Shown here in pieces: positions 9,586 to 18,078 of a DNA stretch of 64,000 nt. The notes beneath the pieces are model-generated. The model saw only the letters and a program-made list of their open reading frames with translations, had not been told where the DNA came from and searched no databases. Origin of the DNA: Plasmopara viticola. Taxonomy: Eukaryota > Oomycota > Peronosporomycetes > Peronosporales > Peronosporaceae. The translations under genes were made by a program, and so were the position numbers. The DNA lies in NCBI GenBank assembly GCA_001695595.3, contig MBPM02000190.1, positions 1 to 64,000 of the forward strand. The letters are read 5' to 3'. Positions within the stretch are counted from its first letter, which is position 1. Each line of letters starts with the position of its first letter.

Positions 9586-11333
9586 TTAACGATCAATAGA
9601 CATAGATCGACCGTAAACAACGAGAATTAGACAATTCATTCCTTGACTGCAAGTATTGGTGCCGGAGACAAGGATAGATTGAGGCACATCTGGATTCGTT
9701 AATCGAGAGCAGTCTGCAATTAGAATACGCTGACCAACATCCCATTTGTAGGAATCAAATAATCCGTTGCTAATCTCATGCGATAGCGCTCCATTAATAG
9801 CTCCGAGCTTCTTGACTTCGTCTTGGAACGATTCAAATGAGAATCATGCGTTTTGTTGAATACATTTTCATTGCCAACCATTACTTGGAAATTGCGAATG
9901 CTTGCTCCTGGCTGACAAGTCCATGGAGCACTGTCAAATGGGGATTGGAATTGTTCGATATTCGTTGCGCTTACGAAATGACCACTGCTTGTGTCACTAT
10001 ATGGAATCAGAGCAATGTATTTGATATTCTTTAAGCTTGAAGATAATTGAAAGCTAAACGAAGCGTTTTGCTGAGAGTTTTGTTGACCAGTACCTGCTTT
10101 TGATTTGAAATACTGTGCGTAGCAATCGAGGTAATTGACTTTCTTAACAGGTTTAGCAACAATTTGACTTTGATTAGCGATATCGTAGAAAGGGATATAT
10201 AAACGAGTCGTTGTAAATGGGAAGATTTGACCAGAAGTAGAGATCTGTGTAATGTTGTTGGACATAACGCCGAAAGCTACTCGAAGTGAGCCAGCTCCGC
10301 CAGTTGTAAGTTTCCCTGCATTTGGATTACCTGGGGCCGCACTTGATACCATTACTGGAACCGTCGAGCAACCGTTTAGGGAGAGAGAGGATAAGCTCAT
10401 TAAATCACCAGTTGCAGTTGTGATATCAACAAAGCCGGTATTGAACGTCATCGTTAATTTGATTTAAGGGTTCGCAACAAGATCCAATTCCTTAAAGATT
10501 GGATGGAGATCAACCAAACGAAGCTTTAGCATATAATACCACGTACCAGCAACACCTCCTGCGGTAGTAACGCCAGCTACGTATCCACCAGTACCTTGTT
10601 GTTGAATTTTAGAAAGAATTGCACCACTTCGCGTTGTCGGCCAACCAAGAGGGTTTGTTGCTGTAATCGTTGCTCCAGTGGCATCAGAGGTACCAATTTG
10701 TTGTGGATTCCAAATTAGACGCTGGATTAGTCCGTTATTAAGAGCTGGAGTTGTTTCTGGAATTAAACCAGTAGCTACAGTTGTGGCAGCATTAACTGAA
10801 TTATTCACAAAACCATCTCCTTGTGTTGAAGCGGTAGGATTGCTACTACTTTGTGGGAAATTTAGACTAACTACATCATCTGGAGCAAGATAGCAGTCTG
10901 CACCGTTCTTCAATAAATCATCATCACACCATTCAGTTTGAGCACGTAAATTGTTCCAATAATTTTTATAGTCATTGCTGGTAATGACACTTTTACCGTT
11001 GATTTCAACCGCTAATTTAGCTAAAATGTTCCATACACCAGCCTTTAATCCTACCGCAAAACGATTTAGAGTACCTTTAAGAGCTGAGGCAGACGTATTT
11101 TTAACCGTTACTACATAAGGAACGACTACATATGCATCTCGAAGACTGCCATAGCCAGTCGACCCATTTAGTTGTGAAGTCGCATTAATGATGACAGTTC
11201 CCGATTGATACGAACTGTTGTTGTCATCAACGACATTTACAACACGCTTGTCTTTACTGACACTGACAACCGAATCTGGATTAGTTGTTGAATCGAATAA
11301 AAACGAATCTGCTAATTGGGTGCTATCACTCAT
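9586..11333 (-). pseudogene. Major capsid protein of polinton-like virus type, one in-frame stop and one frameshift
   Basis: Start at ATG 11333 (MSDSTQLADSFLFDS). The N-terminal 289 codons include a first jelly-roll-like region with NGKSVITSNDYKNYWNNL and end HPIFKELDLVANP. A TAA at 10464-10466 follows, and the same frame continues immediately with IKLTMTFNTGF, the usual 'short hydrophobic turn, then IKL…FN' step of double-jelly-roll capsid proteins of polinton-like viruses. A second domain follows. Near 9835-9842 the frame shifts; the correct frame resumes at FESFQDEVKKLGAINGALS and ends SMSIDR at 9586. About 580 codons in total, normal for the family. It is divergent from the protease with 60 bp between starts. 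Assignment rests on overall pattern and neighbours. Confidence 0.75.
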
Positions 11334-11393
11334 TATTAAAATTGAAGGTTAATGCCTGTTATATTATGATTAGCTATATATAAGCATTACATA
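11334..11393. promoter_or_regulatory. 60-bp divergent promoter between capsid and protease genes
   Basis: Carries CTGTTATATTAT at 11356-11367, identical to 6600-6611 in the ATPase/fibre promoter, and a separate TATATATAA box at 11375-11383 about 10 bp before the protease ATG. The inverted repeat with 20521-24161 starts inside this promoter at 11376, so the second protease copy keeps the TATA-like box but lost the 12-base motif. Confidence 0.5.
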
Positions 11394-11780
11394 ATGATTT
11401 TTAAATTAAATAAATTGGGTGAATCGACGGCTAATGAACTACAAGAGCTCGCAAATCAGCTGAATGTTCATGTTGATGGGATAATAGATTTTAGAAAAAT
11501 CAGAGGCCCCCTAGGGAATGGAAGCTATATTATATTACTTCGATTAGACTCGGGTGTAGGCCATTGGGTTTGTGTGTGCAACAATGGATACTTTGATTCG
11601 ATGGGTTTAGGGCCTCCAAGAATTCTGGGTGATATGGAATGTAATAATAAACAGTTTCAAGGGACCTATGATAATTATTGTGGTTTATGGAGTCTGTTGT
11701 ATCTGTATAGCAAACAACACAATCGACCTGATTTATTGAGACATTTTTACGATTTGAATACAGAAGTTTCACTTCGTTAA
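11394..11780 (+). CDS. Adenain-like (Ulp1-fold) viral maturation cysteine protease
   Basis: 128 aa, intact. The order of catalytic residues fits the adenovirus-type/Ulp1 protease clan: His57 in GHWVCV, Asp68 in YFDSMG, an oxyanion Gln87 in NNKQFQ and nucleophile Cys96 in YCGLWSL. In polinton-like viruses, virophages and adenoviruses this enzyme cleaves capsid precursor proteins during virion maturation. Start ATG 11394 follows a TATATATAA box; the partner copy has the same start (24143). Length is short but complete for a minimal domain. The next gene starts 12 bp downstream on the same strand. An identical protein is encoded at 23757-24143. Confidence 0.85.
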   Translation: MIFKLNKLGESTANELQELANQLNVHVDGIIDFRKIRGPLGNGSYIILLRLDSGVGHWVCVCNNGYFDSMGLGPPRILGDMECNNKQFQGTYDNYCGLWSLLYLYSKQHNRPDLLRHFYDLNTEVSLR

Positions 11781-11792
11781 TATAGAGTCATT

Positions 11793-12182
11793 ATGAATAG
11801 AATCAGACGATACAGAGGACCTGAAGTGGATGAAGTTGCTCCGAAAGATGATAGAATCGATGTGATAATGAAAGAATTGGAGTTTTTGCGTTCTGAATTG
11901 GCTCAAAAAAAGGTTGAATCATCCAATTCAAAATACTTCAAAGAAAAGATCTTCACAAAAGATAGAAAAGGTTTACTCAAAGATGGATTTGTTAGCAAAG
12001 GAGATTATCTCGAAATTCCACTAACAATACTGAATGCCAGATACAAACAATGGTGCATTGATACTGGACATAATCGTATGTTGCGTAAAGCGATCATTGA
12101 GAACATCCGAAATGATAAAGTCGATGGAGTTGTGTTCAAATATTACGATGGATACGACAAAATACGCGTTTTTCCTAGTTAG
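11793..12182 (+). CDS. 129-aa viral protein of unknown function
   Basis: Intact and closely linked to the protease. N-terminal basic stretch (MNRIRRYRGPEVDE), a short charged helix (about residues 22-45, IDVIMKELEFLRSELAQKK), and a C-terminal part with NARYKQWCIDTGHNRMLRKA followed by a GVVFKYYDGYDKIRVFP strand. The C-terminal pattern resembles a winged-helix nucleic-acid-binding fold, such as those that follow viral or phage primase-helicases, but this is only an impression. The copy at 23355-23744 differs at a few residues (for example Leu/Val near residue 36 and a different last residue). Its 3' end overlaps the convergent acidic gene. Confidence 0.7.
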   Translation: MNRIRRYRGPEVDEVAPKDDRIDVIMKELEFLRSELAQKKVESSNSKYFKEKIFTKDRKGLLKDGFVSKGDYLEIPLTILNARYKQWCIDTGHNRMLRKAIIENIRNDKVDGVVFKYYDGYDKIRVFPS

Positions 12183-12420
12183 TGTATTTATAGTTGATAT
12201 TCTGACACTGATAAATACTTGCACAAATCAAGTCAATTTCTTCGCAAATTTTTATTATGTCTGATCCTGTATGCTTATTTATTTTTAATTAATTTAGTCT
12301 AATATCTTCAAAATCAATATTATCGGTATCATCGGTACTATCGGTATCTATCGGTTCATGAAGCTTAACATCTTCAACATAACCAGTATTATCGGTATCA
12401 GATAGATATGTAATATCCAT
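12175..12420 (-). pseudogene. Small acidic viral protein, interrupted by one in-frame stop
   Basis: Begins MDITYLSDTDNTGYVEDV at 12420. The first 43 codons are rich in Asp, Thr and Ser (DTDSTDDTDNIDFED) and stop at TAA 12289-12291. The same frame then continues through SDIIKICEEIDLICASIYQC to a TAG at 12175-12177. The partner at 23144-23401 has the corresponding C-terminal part open, so the stop looks like a mutation. The end overlaps the 129-aa gene tail to tail. It is divergent from the CRN gene. No recognised family; the acidic N-terminus with a helical, Cys-containing C-terminus could be an interaction module. Confidence 0.6.
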
Positions 12421-12575
12421 GCTCTTTGTGACTATATAAATAAATATATTTGTATCTGCAGTTGTTCAATCACCCAGTTGGGTGATGTCAAAAGCCCAAC
12501 GTTGGGTTATATCATTTGATTGGCTGAAATATGGATAGAGGGAACGTCCCTCACTCACAGAAAGCAATTGGAAAC
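12421..12575. promoter_or_regulatory. Divergent promoter between acidic gene and CRN-1, with two palindromes
   Basis: Contains a TATATAAATAAATATATT stretch near the acidic gene, then ATCACCCAGTTGGGTGAT (12469-12486; 8-bp perfect arms) and CCCAACGTTGGG (12495-12506; perfect 12-bp palindrome). Both use the half-site CCCA(A)/TGGG and are spaced about 23 bp centre to centre. The second copy keeps the first palindrome exactly and the second in altered form. They look like tandem operator or factor-binding sites; inferred. Confidence 0.5.
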
Positions 12576-14396
12576 ATGGTGAAGCTGTTCTGCGCGCTCG
12601 TTGGAGTGAAGGGAAACCCATTTCCCGTGGAGATCGATGCGAGCGATCTTGTGGGAGACTTGAAGAAGAAGATCAAGGAGGAGAAGAAGAAGACAATCAC
12701 ATGCGATCCGGATGAACTGGAGCTGTTCCTCGCCAGGAAGGGCGACGCGTGGTTGACCCAAAAGCAGGTGGACGAAGGAATCAGTGACACGAGTGATTTC
12801 AAGCCATTGAAGGTTGTGGCAGCCCCGCTCCAGTTGGTCGGCTTGTCGGAGAAAGACGTTGCGTTCGAACTCACGATGGAGGATATCGAGACTATGAACA
12901 CCCCTGTTCACGTGTTGGTGGTGGTTCCAGAAGTTGATCAGGAGCAATGGGATGAGAAACGTGCGCGCAAGAAGGCCAGATCATTGACTGTCATCGAGGT
13001 CGAGAGGATGGGTTCAATTGCAGCCACCTTGGATATCGGCAGGTGGCAAATTGGTGGCATCGCACTCGACATTCGCCACGTCGAGCCGGATTTTCCCGCG
13101 TGGTTCTATGTTCGGAAGGAAACGCAGGACATCATCAAGATATTCAACGACCATATGGAAAAGAAGCTCAGCACTGTGTTTGTGGGGACACCTGGTGTTG
13201 GGAAGAGCACGATGGTCGTGTTGTTTGCGTTCTACATGGCTTTGCTTCAACAGAAACGCGTCGTCTTGTTTCGGAAGCAGAAAGGAAAAGGATTCTCCAT
13301 GCTGTACCTTGATGCAAACAACAAGCAATACCGGCGAGAGAACGTGTTGGAAGTTAAAGAAGTTGACCATTTGCTTGGCATAGCGGATGAATTGTGCCTG
13401 GATGGGTTCACGCACGACGACGTCAAAGCCAACTTTGGACGGCTGGCGCGGTTCCGATTGCTTGCCACGTCTGTCCAGTACCCAATGAAGGACGACGACC
13501 TTCCTTGGTCGAAATCGGATCTGAACAAGATTGGCGCGCGCATGAGTTGGACCGAACACGATATCAAAAAGAGATACTACTTCTCGGGTGGAAACTTGCG
13601 CGATTTCTTGTCGGGAACGAATGCTACCAGGCTTGCAATCAATCAAGCAATTGCTGTCGTCTGTAAGTATACTGCAGAACTGCTCAATTCTCAGTACGGG
13701 CTCGCGTCGGTGCGTCAAGTTGATCGCTTACGTATGACGACAACCCGATTGCACGACAAGACAAGCGATTTGATGAAGTATTTGGATTGTGGGGAGTGGC
13801 TTTGTGTGATCACCTCCGAGTATGCGTTGAGGCAACTTGGCAAAATCGTAGCGCCATCCTACTATGAGGAGTTGTGGTCAAAAGGTCGCATGCTTGGCGA
13901 CGATGGGTTGATGGGAATTGCATTCGAGAATTGCGTGCATGCGATGGCAAGAGACGGACAGAAGCTCGAGTTGCAGGTGAGGACGTACGACCGAAGAAAA
14001 AAGAACCAGCATACATATGCTGCGTTGGAATTCGAAGCCAACGCGTATCTCTATGAAGGCACTGATGCAGCGGAATGCGAAGCAATCATGCAGCAACTTG
14101 CGGATGTCGACTATTGGTATCCCTGCACACGTTGTTTGGAGACTATCGACAGTGTTGCCAAGCTGAACATGGGTGGGGAACATGACGTGGTTGGCTTGAT
14201 CCAAATAACGAAGTCCGACAATCATAAAATTGACTCAGTGGCACTTGACAAGTATGCGAAGATGTTTCCGGACGGTGCCAGATATATTGCGGTGGTGCCA
14301 GACAAGGAGACCAGTGATAAATTTCGACTTGCTCCAGCTGATCCTCCAACCCAAGTGCTGTTGTACGTTGCGTATGTCGCAACCTGGAGTCCGTGA
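12576..14396 (+). CDS. Crinkler (CRN) effector with P-loop NTPase and nuclease-like C-terminal region, copy 1
   Basis: 606 aa from ATG 12576 (MVKLFCALVGVKG), the standard CRN start; an upstream in-frame ATG at 12531 adds 15 residues not kept in the second copy. Residues 1-60: ubiquitin-like LFLAK domain, with LFLARKGDAWL at 50-60. Residues 61-111: variable linker domain. HVLVVVP starts at 112, the usual CRN recombination junction. The C-terminal effector region has a P-loop (GTPGVGKST, 204-212), an NTPase body, and a C-terminal domain with GIAFEN, ETIDSV and GLIQITKSDNHKID (from about 540), which fits the restriction-endonuclease-like fold of NTPase-nuclease CRN/RHS-type proteins. CRNs act inside host-plant cells, mostly in the nucleus, but NTPase-nuclease forms also occur outside pathogens. 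No clear signal peptide. Base composition is visibly GC-richer than the adjacent viral genes. Confidence 0.9.
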   Translation: MVKLFCALVGVKGNPFPVEIDASDLVGDLKKKIKEEKKKTITCDPDELELFLARKGDAWLTQKQVDEGISDTSDFKPLKVVAAPLQLVGLSEKDVAFELTMEDIETMNTPVHVLVVVPEVDQEQWDEKRARKKARSLTVIEVERMGSIAATLDIGRWQIGGIALDIRHVEPDFPAWFYVRKETQDIIKIFNDHMEKKLSTVFVGTPGVGKSTMVVLFAFYMALLQQKRVVLFRKQKGKGFSMLYLDANNKQYRRENVLEVKEVDHLLGIADELCLDGFTHDDVKANFGRLARFRLLATSVQYPMKDDDLPWSKSDLNKIGARMSWTEHDIKKRYYFSGGNLRDFLSGTNATRLAINQAIAVVCKYTAELLNSQYGLASVRQVDRLRMTTTRLHDKTSDLMKYLDCGEWLCVITSEYALRQLGKIVAPSYYEELWSKGRMLGDDGLMGIAFENCVHAMARDGQKLELQVRTYDRRKKNQHTYAALEFEANAYLYEGTDAAECEAIMQQLADVDYWYPCTRCLETIDSVAKLNMGGEHDVVGLIQITKSDNHKIDSVALDKYAKMFPDGARYIAVVPDKETSDKFRLAPADPPTQVLLYVAYVATWSP

Positions 14397-14645
14397 AACC
14401 ATGTGCTGCAGAATTAAGCTTTTCTCTGATAGCCTGTCTAAGCCGATAGTGTTGTGGTGGTAGCGATTTGCCTCCTATCCTCAGCTACTTGTTGAACAAT
14501 GTATTGATTCTAAAAAGCTCGTTGGTTCTGATCACCTGTATGATCTAATAACCTGCTGAATCGCGACAAGGAGTTGACCAATGTTACAGCACATGTATGA
14601 ACCAAACTGACTTTCGAGGACATGCGATCGATCGAGGCAGTGAAT

Positions 14646-14756
14646 CGAGGACGGTGGATCGACTGCGTTTGAGAAAACAGCTGTGGTTGAGAGCAGTAGA
14701 TCAACGGTGCGAGGACGGTGGATCGACTGCGTATATGAGAAACCGCTGTGGTTGAG
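14646..14756. repeat. Two tandem 64-bp units downstream of CRN-1
   Basis: Unit starts at 14646 and 14710 share CGAGGACGGTGGATCGACTG followed by a variable stretch and CTGTGGTTGAG. The same tandem pair is present inverted in the second arm near 20805-20925, so it predates the duplication. Confidence 0.8.
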
Positions 14757-14770
14757 GCCTGTTGATGAGA

Positions 14771-14910
14771 CTATCATACCTTGAGATGGCATACCCATGG
14801 ATAAGTATGTCATCTCCATGGATAAGAATGGAATACCTCGGGATGAGGAAACTATACCCAGGTATAAGAATGGAATACCTTGGGATAAGGAAACCATACC
14901 CAAGGATAGT
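14771..14910. terminator. Hairpin-rich degenerate tandem repeat between convergent CRN-1 and ExoX-C-like genes
   Basis: Two approximately 42-bp units (AATGGAATACC…) near 14827-14910 follow a related half-unit. Each contains small inverted repeats: CCTC-GGGAT-GAGG, CCTT-GGGAT-AAGG, ATAC-CCAG-GTAT, CCATGG pairs, and a longer imperfect stem 14783-14816 (GAGATGGCATA against TATGTCATCTC). An 85-codon open frame runs through it but its residues simply reflect the repeat. Like 9339-9557 it lies at a convergent gene end. Confidence 0.5.
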
Positions 14911-14939
14911 ACCCAACGATGTGAACATGGAGATTTCAG

Positions 14940-15273
14940 TCAAAAAAAATAATTCGATTGATTTAATTCTACACCAAATTCGTTCAAGTTTTCTTTCAAT
15001 GAGGGACATTTATTCTTGATGTATTCATTTTTACACATCCAATTGATATTGGGTATCGTTTTCAACAATCCACTTGACGGATTTGTTCTTATGTTTGCAC
15101 CACCGCATAATATAGCTATCATCTCCATCTTGGAACTTACCTTGTAAAAAGCGTTCGATATCAGAGTCTTCTGTTTGCTGGTTGTATAACCATCGACAGT
15201 ATGACGCATCTTGCTCATAGACTTCCTCAAGAGATTTTCCTTTATATTTTCCGAACTCTAAAATTACTGACAT
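14940..15273 (-). pseudogene. ExoX-C-like small protein typical of large DNA viruses, frameshifted
   Basis: Starts MSVILEFGKYKGKSLEEVYE at 15273. The first module (GKYKGKSLEEVYEQDASYC followed by RWLYNQ) matches the C-terminal domain of exodeoxyribonuclease X-like/DnaQ proteins, a module often found alone and repeated in giant viruses. The frame stops at 15031, but after a small frameshift near 15045-15055 a second module is visible: NKSVKWIVENDTQY followed in the other frame by NWMCKNEYIKN and a tail ending NQSNYFF at 14940. The two halves look like tandem copies of the same module. No nuclease catalytic domain is present. The inner edge of arm B1 falls inside this gene, so only its last ~30 codons are repeated at 20.5 kb. 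Confidence 0.65.
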
Positions 15274-16047
15274 TTTTGATATGGTGTATTGGGTATGGGG
15301 TATGCTTATAGTATATTAGTAAATTTATATTAGAATTAAAAATATCAATTCAATTTATTTAATTGTTTTCTAACCAGTTTTTATGTTTTGCTCTCTTCAA
15401 ATGTTGTTTACCAGCACAATCACAACTGTTTTTTTTATTTTGTTTATCTTTATTCATTTCAAACTACATCTTTGTCTGAAGAGGATATTACCGCTACTCT
15501 AAGTGCTTCAGGTTATTTATAATCATACAATGTTTAAATGTCAATGTTATAAAGTCAAGTGAAATTACCATTTGACTGTCTTACATGTTGGCCACTCGTT
15601 TTAGTTTGGAGACATTGGGCATGCCAATTCAGTAGATGCAGTACCAACGCTTTCGACGGATGCTACTTTCCATTGGCCATGCAAATCCTTTTATGCGTCC
15701 GTAATCAGATAAGAGATTAAGTTCATTTTTGTTTTCCAACTTGCGGCGGTCTTTCAATGGATATATGTGCTTTATCTGACCACGAATCGAGATTATGTCA
15801 TGGTCAAAACTCTAAAAAAGGATTGGCTCTAAGAGTTGGGCCTAAGGGTTACGTCAAAGAGCTTGTGGCGGTTTACGTTGGGCTGCGTCTGCACCTTTCG
15901 AGGATCAAATGCAGTCTGATGATTGGGCTGCTTCTGCTATATTTAATATGAGAGTGGACCGATTGCTGTTTCTTAGTGCGTTGCACAGCTATTTTAGACT
16001 GAGATGGACAACGAAAATCCGACTGCTTAAATAAAACAAAGCATACT

Positions 16048-16440
16048 CTAATTGGTAAACCTCAAAACGTAAATGCAGCTTGTAATTGCTCTTCGTAAGA
16101 TGTAAGTAGATCTCGATTGGGCACAAAGCTCCCGAAACACTCGCAAGACAGCGTTTTGGATTTTTCTGAATTTTCTTCCTTCTAGGTCATATGGATACAT
16201 GAAGATGCCTTCTTTCTCGCTGAAAACACTAAATATATTCGCGCTAGCTTGACAACCGCTTTTTGATTGATCCAATAGAAAGAACTCAAGGATTGGATTG
16301 CCGATCACATTGATCACCCTTTTTCGAAGACCAAGCTCAATATCTTCGGGAAGTACAACCCGTGCACTTTTAAGCCGACCGTGTGCTTGCTGTACAATTG
16401 GTTCTTTCGCGTTCGGTATCCCCTATGCCACAATTTTTGT
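16048..16440 (-). pseudogene. Decayed protein-coding fragment of unknown family
   Basis: Reading leftward from about 16440, after an in-frame TAG, a coherent sequence runs through EPIVQQAHGRLKSARVVLP, then RKRVINVIGNPILEFFLLDQ and ends RELCAQSRSTYILRRAI. There is no ATG at a sensible start. The residue mix looks like real protein rather than random translation. No family recognised; a decayed effector or transposon fragment is possible. Confidence 0.3.
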
Positions 16441-18010
16441 GTATACTTTCGCCGGAACCGTACACCTGAGGTAGGAGAATAGCAGCAAGGATTTCTGCAA
16501 TATAGTTGTTGTTCTTTAGCCTGATCTCTCGCCCTTTTTAGCTTGATTAATAATTGAGTTATCTACTTTCAATGAGTCTATATTTCTCAATTGATACGTC
16601 AATTACTGGGAATTCTACCGACAATAAAAGACAAAGTTTAAGCGCGTTGAGCTTTTTCTTCACAAATAAATAAATTGGCATCTTACCTTTTATAACGATC
16701 ACCAACACAAAACTTTCTGTCAAATGCCGCTAATATAAATCAGTAAACACAACTAGATAAAAAGATCTTTTGCACAAGTATATCGTGAAAGGTACGCTGT
16801 ACCTTATGCAGTCATTCTTGCAGAACAAAGAAGCTTTTTGAGCGTGTGTTGCTGGAAATTTACACACAGGCTAATTTTTAGCACAATACAAGGAAAAAGT
16901 ACAAGTTGCGCATAGCCTTCAGAAACTTACTAATAAAAGTATTTCTTACGACAATGATGCAAGAGAATAAACGAGTCTCGTATTTGTTGGCCGTAGTTAA
17001 GAAATATACAGCCTCTCAATTTTCGCAGTGAGTTGAGGATTAATCGAGATCGGTGGGCTTATTGCGAATGCTAGCATTGTCTGAGTGTTGGTAATGCAAT
17101 GAGATTGTGAGCTCAATAGACTGCACTCTTACTTTTTCGTTAGCTCTTATGTTCGTGTTGCCCTACTACTTAAATCACTCGCCTCAACATCTTTCTGAGA
17201 TAATGCTGATGATAGCATTGTATAGCGGAAGCTATATTTACACATCAGAGCGCGACCGTTATAAGGTGCAATACGTCACGATAGTGGGCCGCTTGCGCGC
17301 AATAAAATGCCTTTCGAAACTTGTGTTATTTTGATGCAATCTTCTCACATCATAAGGATAATTGGCTGTATGTAGTGGGCCGTTACATAAAGCCGACCTG
17401 TTACATGAAAGGTTATTCCGATTGGAAGGTACTTCAATTTTAGGTGATTAAAGATACATATAACCATAGGTTTAATTTAGTGCTAATAAAGTTATATGAA
17501 GGCCCAAGAAGACGGTATGAATGAAATGAAGCGGCCTCTGACCTTCAATCCATTGTGCAATCGACAATTTATAACTAGATATAGTGACCGGTCGTTCACC
17601 TGAAGATCGTGTCATCTTCTGTACACCTCATCTGTGCAAAGTTCAGGTGACTTCGTCAGACCTGGCGGTACTTTCATGCCAATCCTACGCTGAAGAGAGT
17701 AGATTGCCTACCTGAACTCTTGCAAAGACTTCGGAAAAAAAATAACCTTTCACTTTCGGCTATGTGCAGACTGAAAAATGACTGGCTTTTATGGATGGCC
17801 GCACTCGCAGCTATCCTGGTGCCATGCCGCCGAAATGAACCTTAGTGTCCGAGCTTTGCAAGTAAGGTACATACTTGAAGCTCAGGCAGAAGGCAGCATG
17901 CGCAACCCCGGCGGAAGCACCTACTGCGAAGTTCAAGCCGGTAAATTTAAAGGCTCTATCCTTCAATGAAATACAATAAGCTCTTTTTTTTGTTCAAGAA
18001 GGTAGAAATA

Positions 18011-18078
18011 GCTGCGAAGGCAGCTCCTAATTTGAATGATTAAAGCCGCGAAGGCAGCTCCTAATCCAAATGATCAAA
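18011..18078. repeat. Two tandem 34-bp units with a hairpin
   Basis: Units begin GCTGCGAAGGCAGCTCCTAA and GCCGCGAAGGCAGCTCCTAA. The first, with one flanking base, forms AGCTGC-GAAG-GCAGCT (18010-18025). A related hairpin, AGCTGCGAATGCAGCT, occurs near 36418. Confidence 0.6.

Larger units (their letters stand above)
11376..15037. repeat. Arm B1 of inverted repeat (partner 20521-24161)
   Basis: Carries protease, 129-aa protein, acidic protein, CRN and the 3' end of an ExoX-C-like gene. Coordinates pair at a sum of 35537 at the outer end and about 35558 at the inner end. The outer breakpoint lies in the protease promoter and the inner breakpoint inside the ExoX-C-like gene, so this is not a tidy terminal repeat. 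Protease copies encode the same protein; the 129-aa protein differs at a few residues; the CRN genes differ by a replaced segment. Confidence 0.92.

Noticed and set aside
13014..13718. Long antisense frames across both CRN genes (also 21837-22568)
   Set aside because: Mirror images of a GC-rich coding region; no domain, and both vanish when the CRN frame is accepted.
14762..15019. 85-codon open frame with MEYLG and PYP repeats (and its copy 20538-20795)
   Set aside because: It is the translation of hairpin-rich tandem repeats and overlaps the ExoX-C-like gene on the other strand; no coding signal beyond the repeat.
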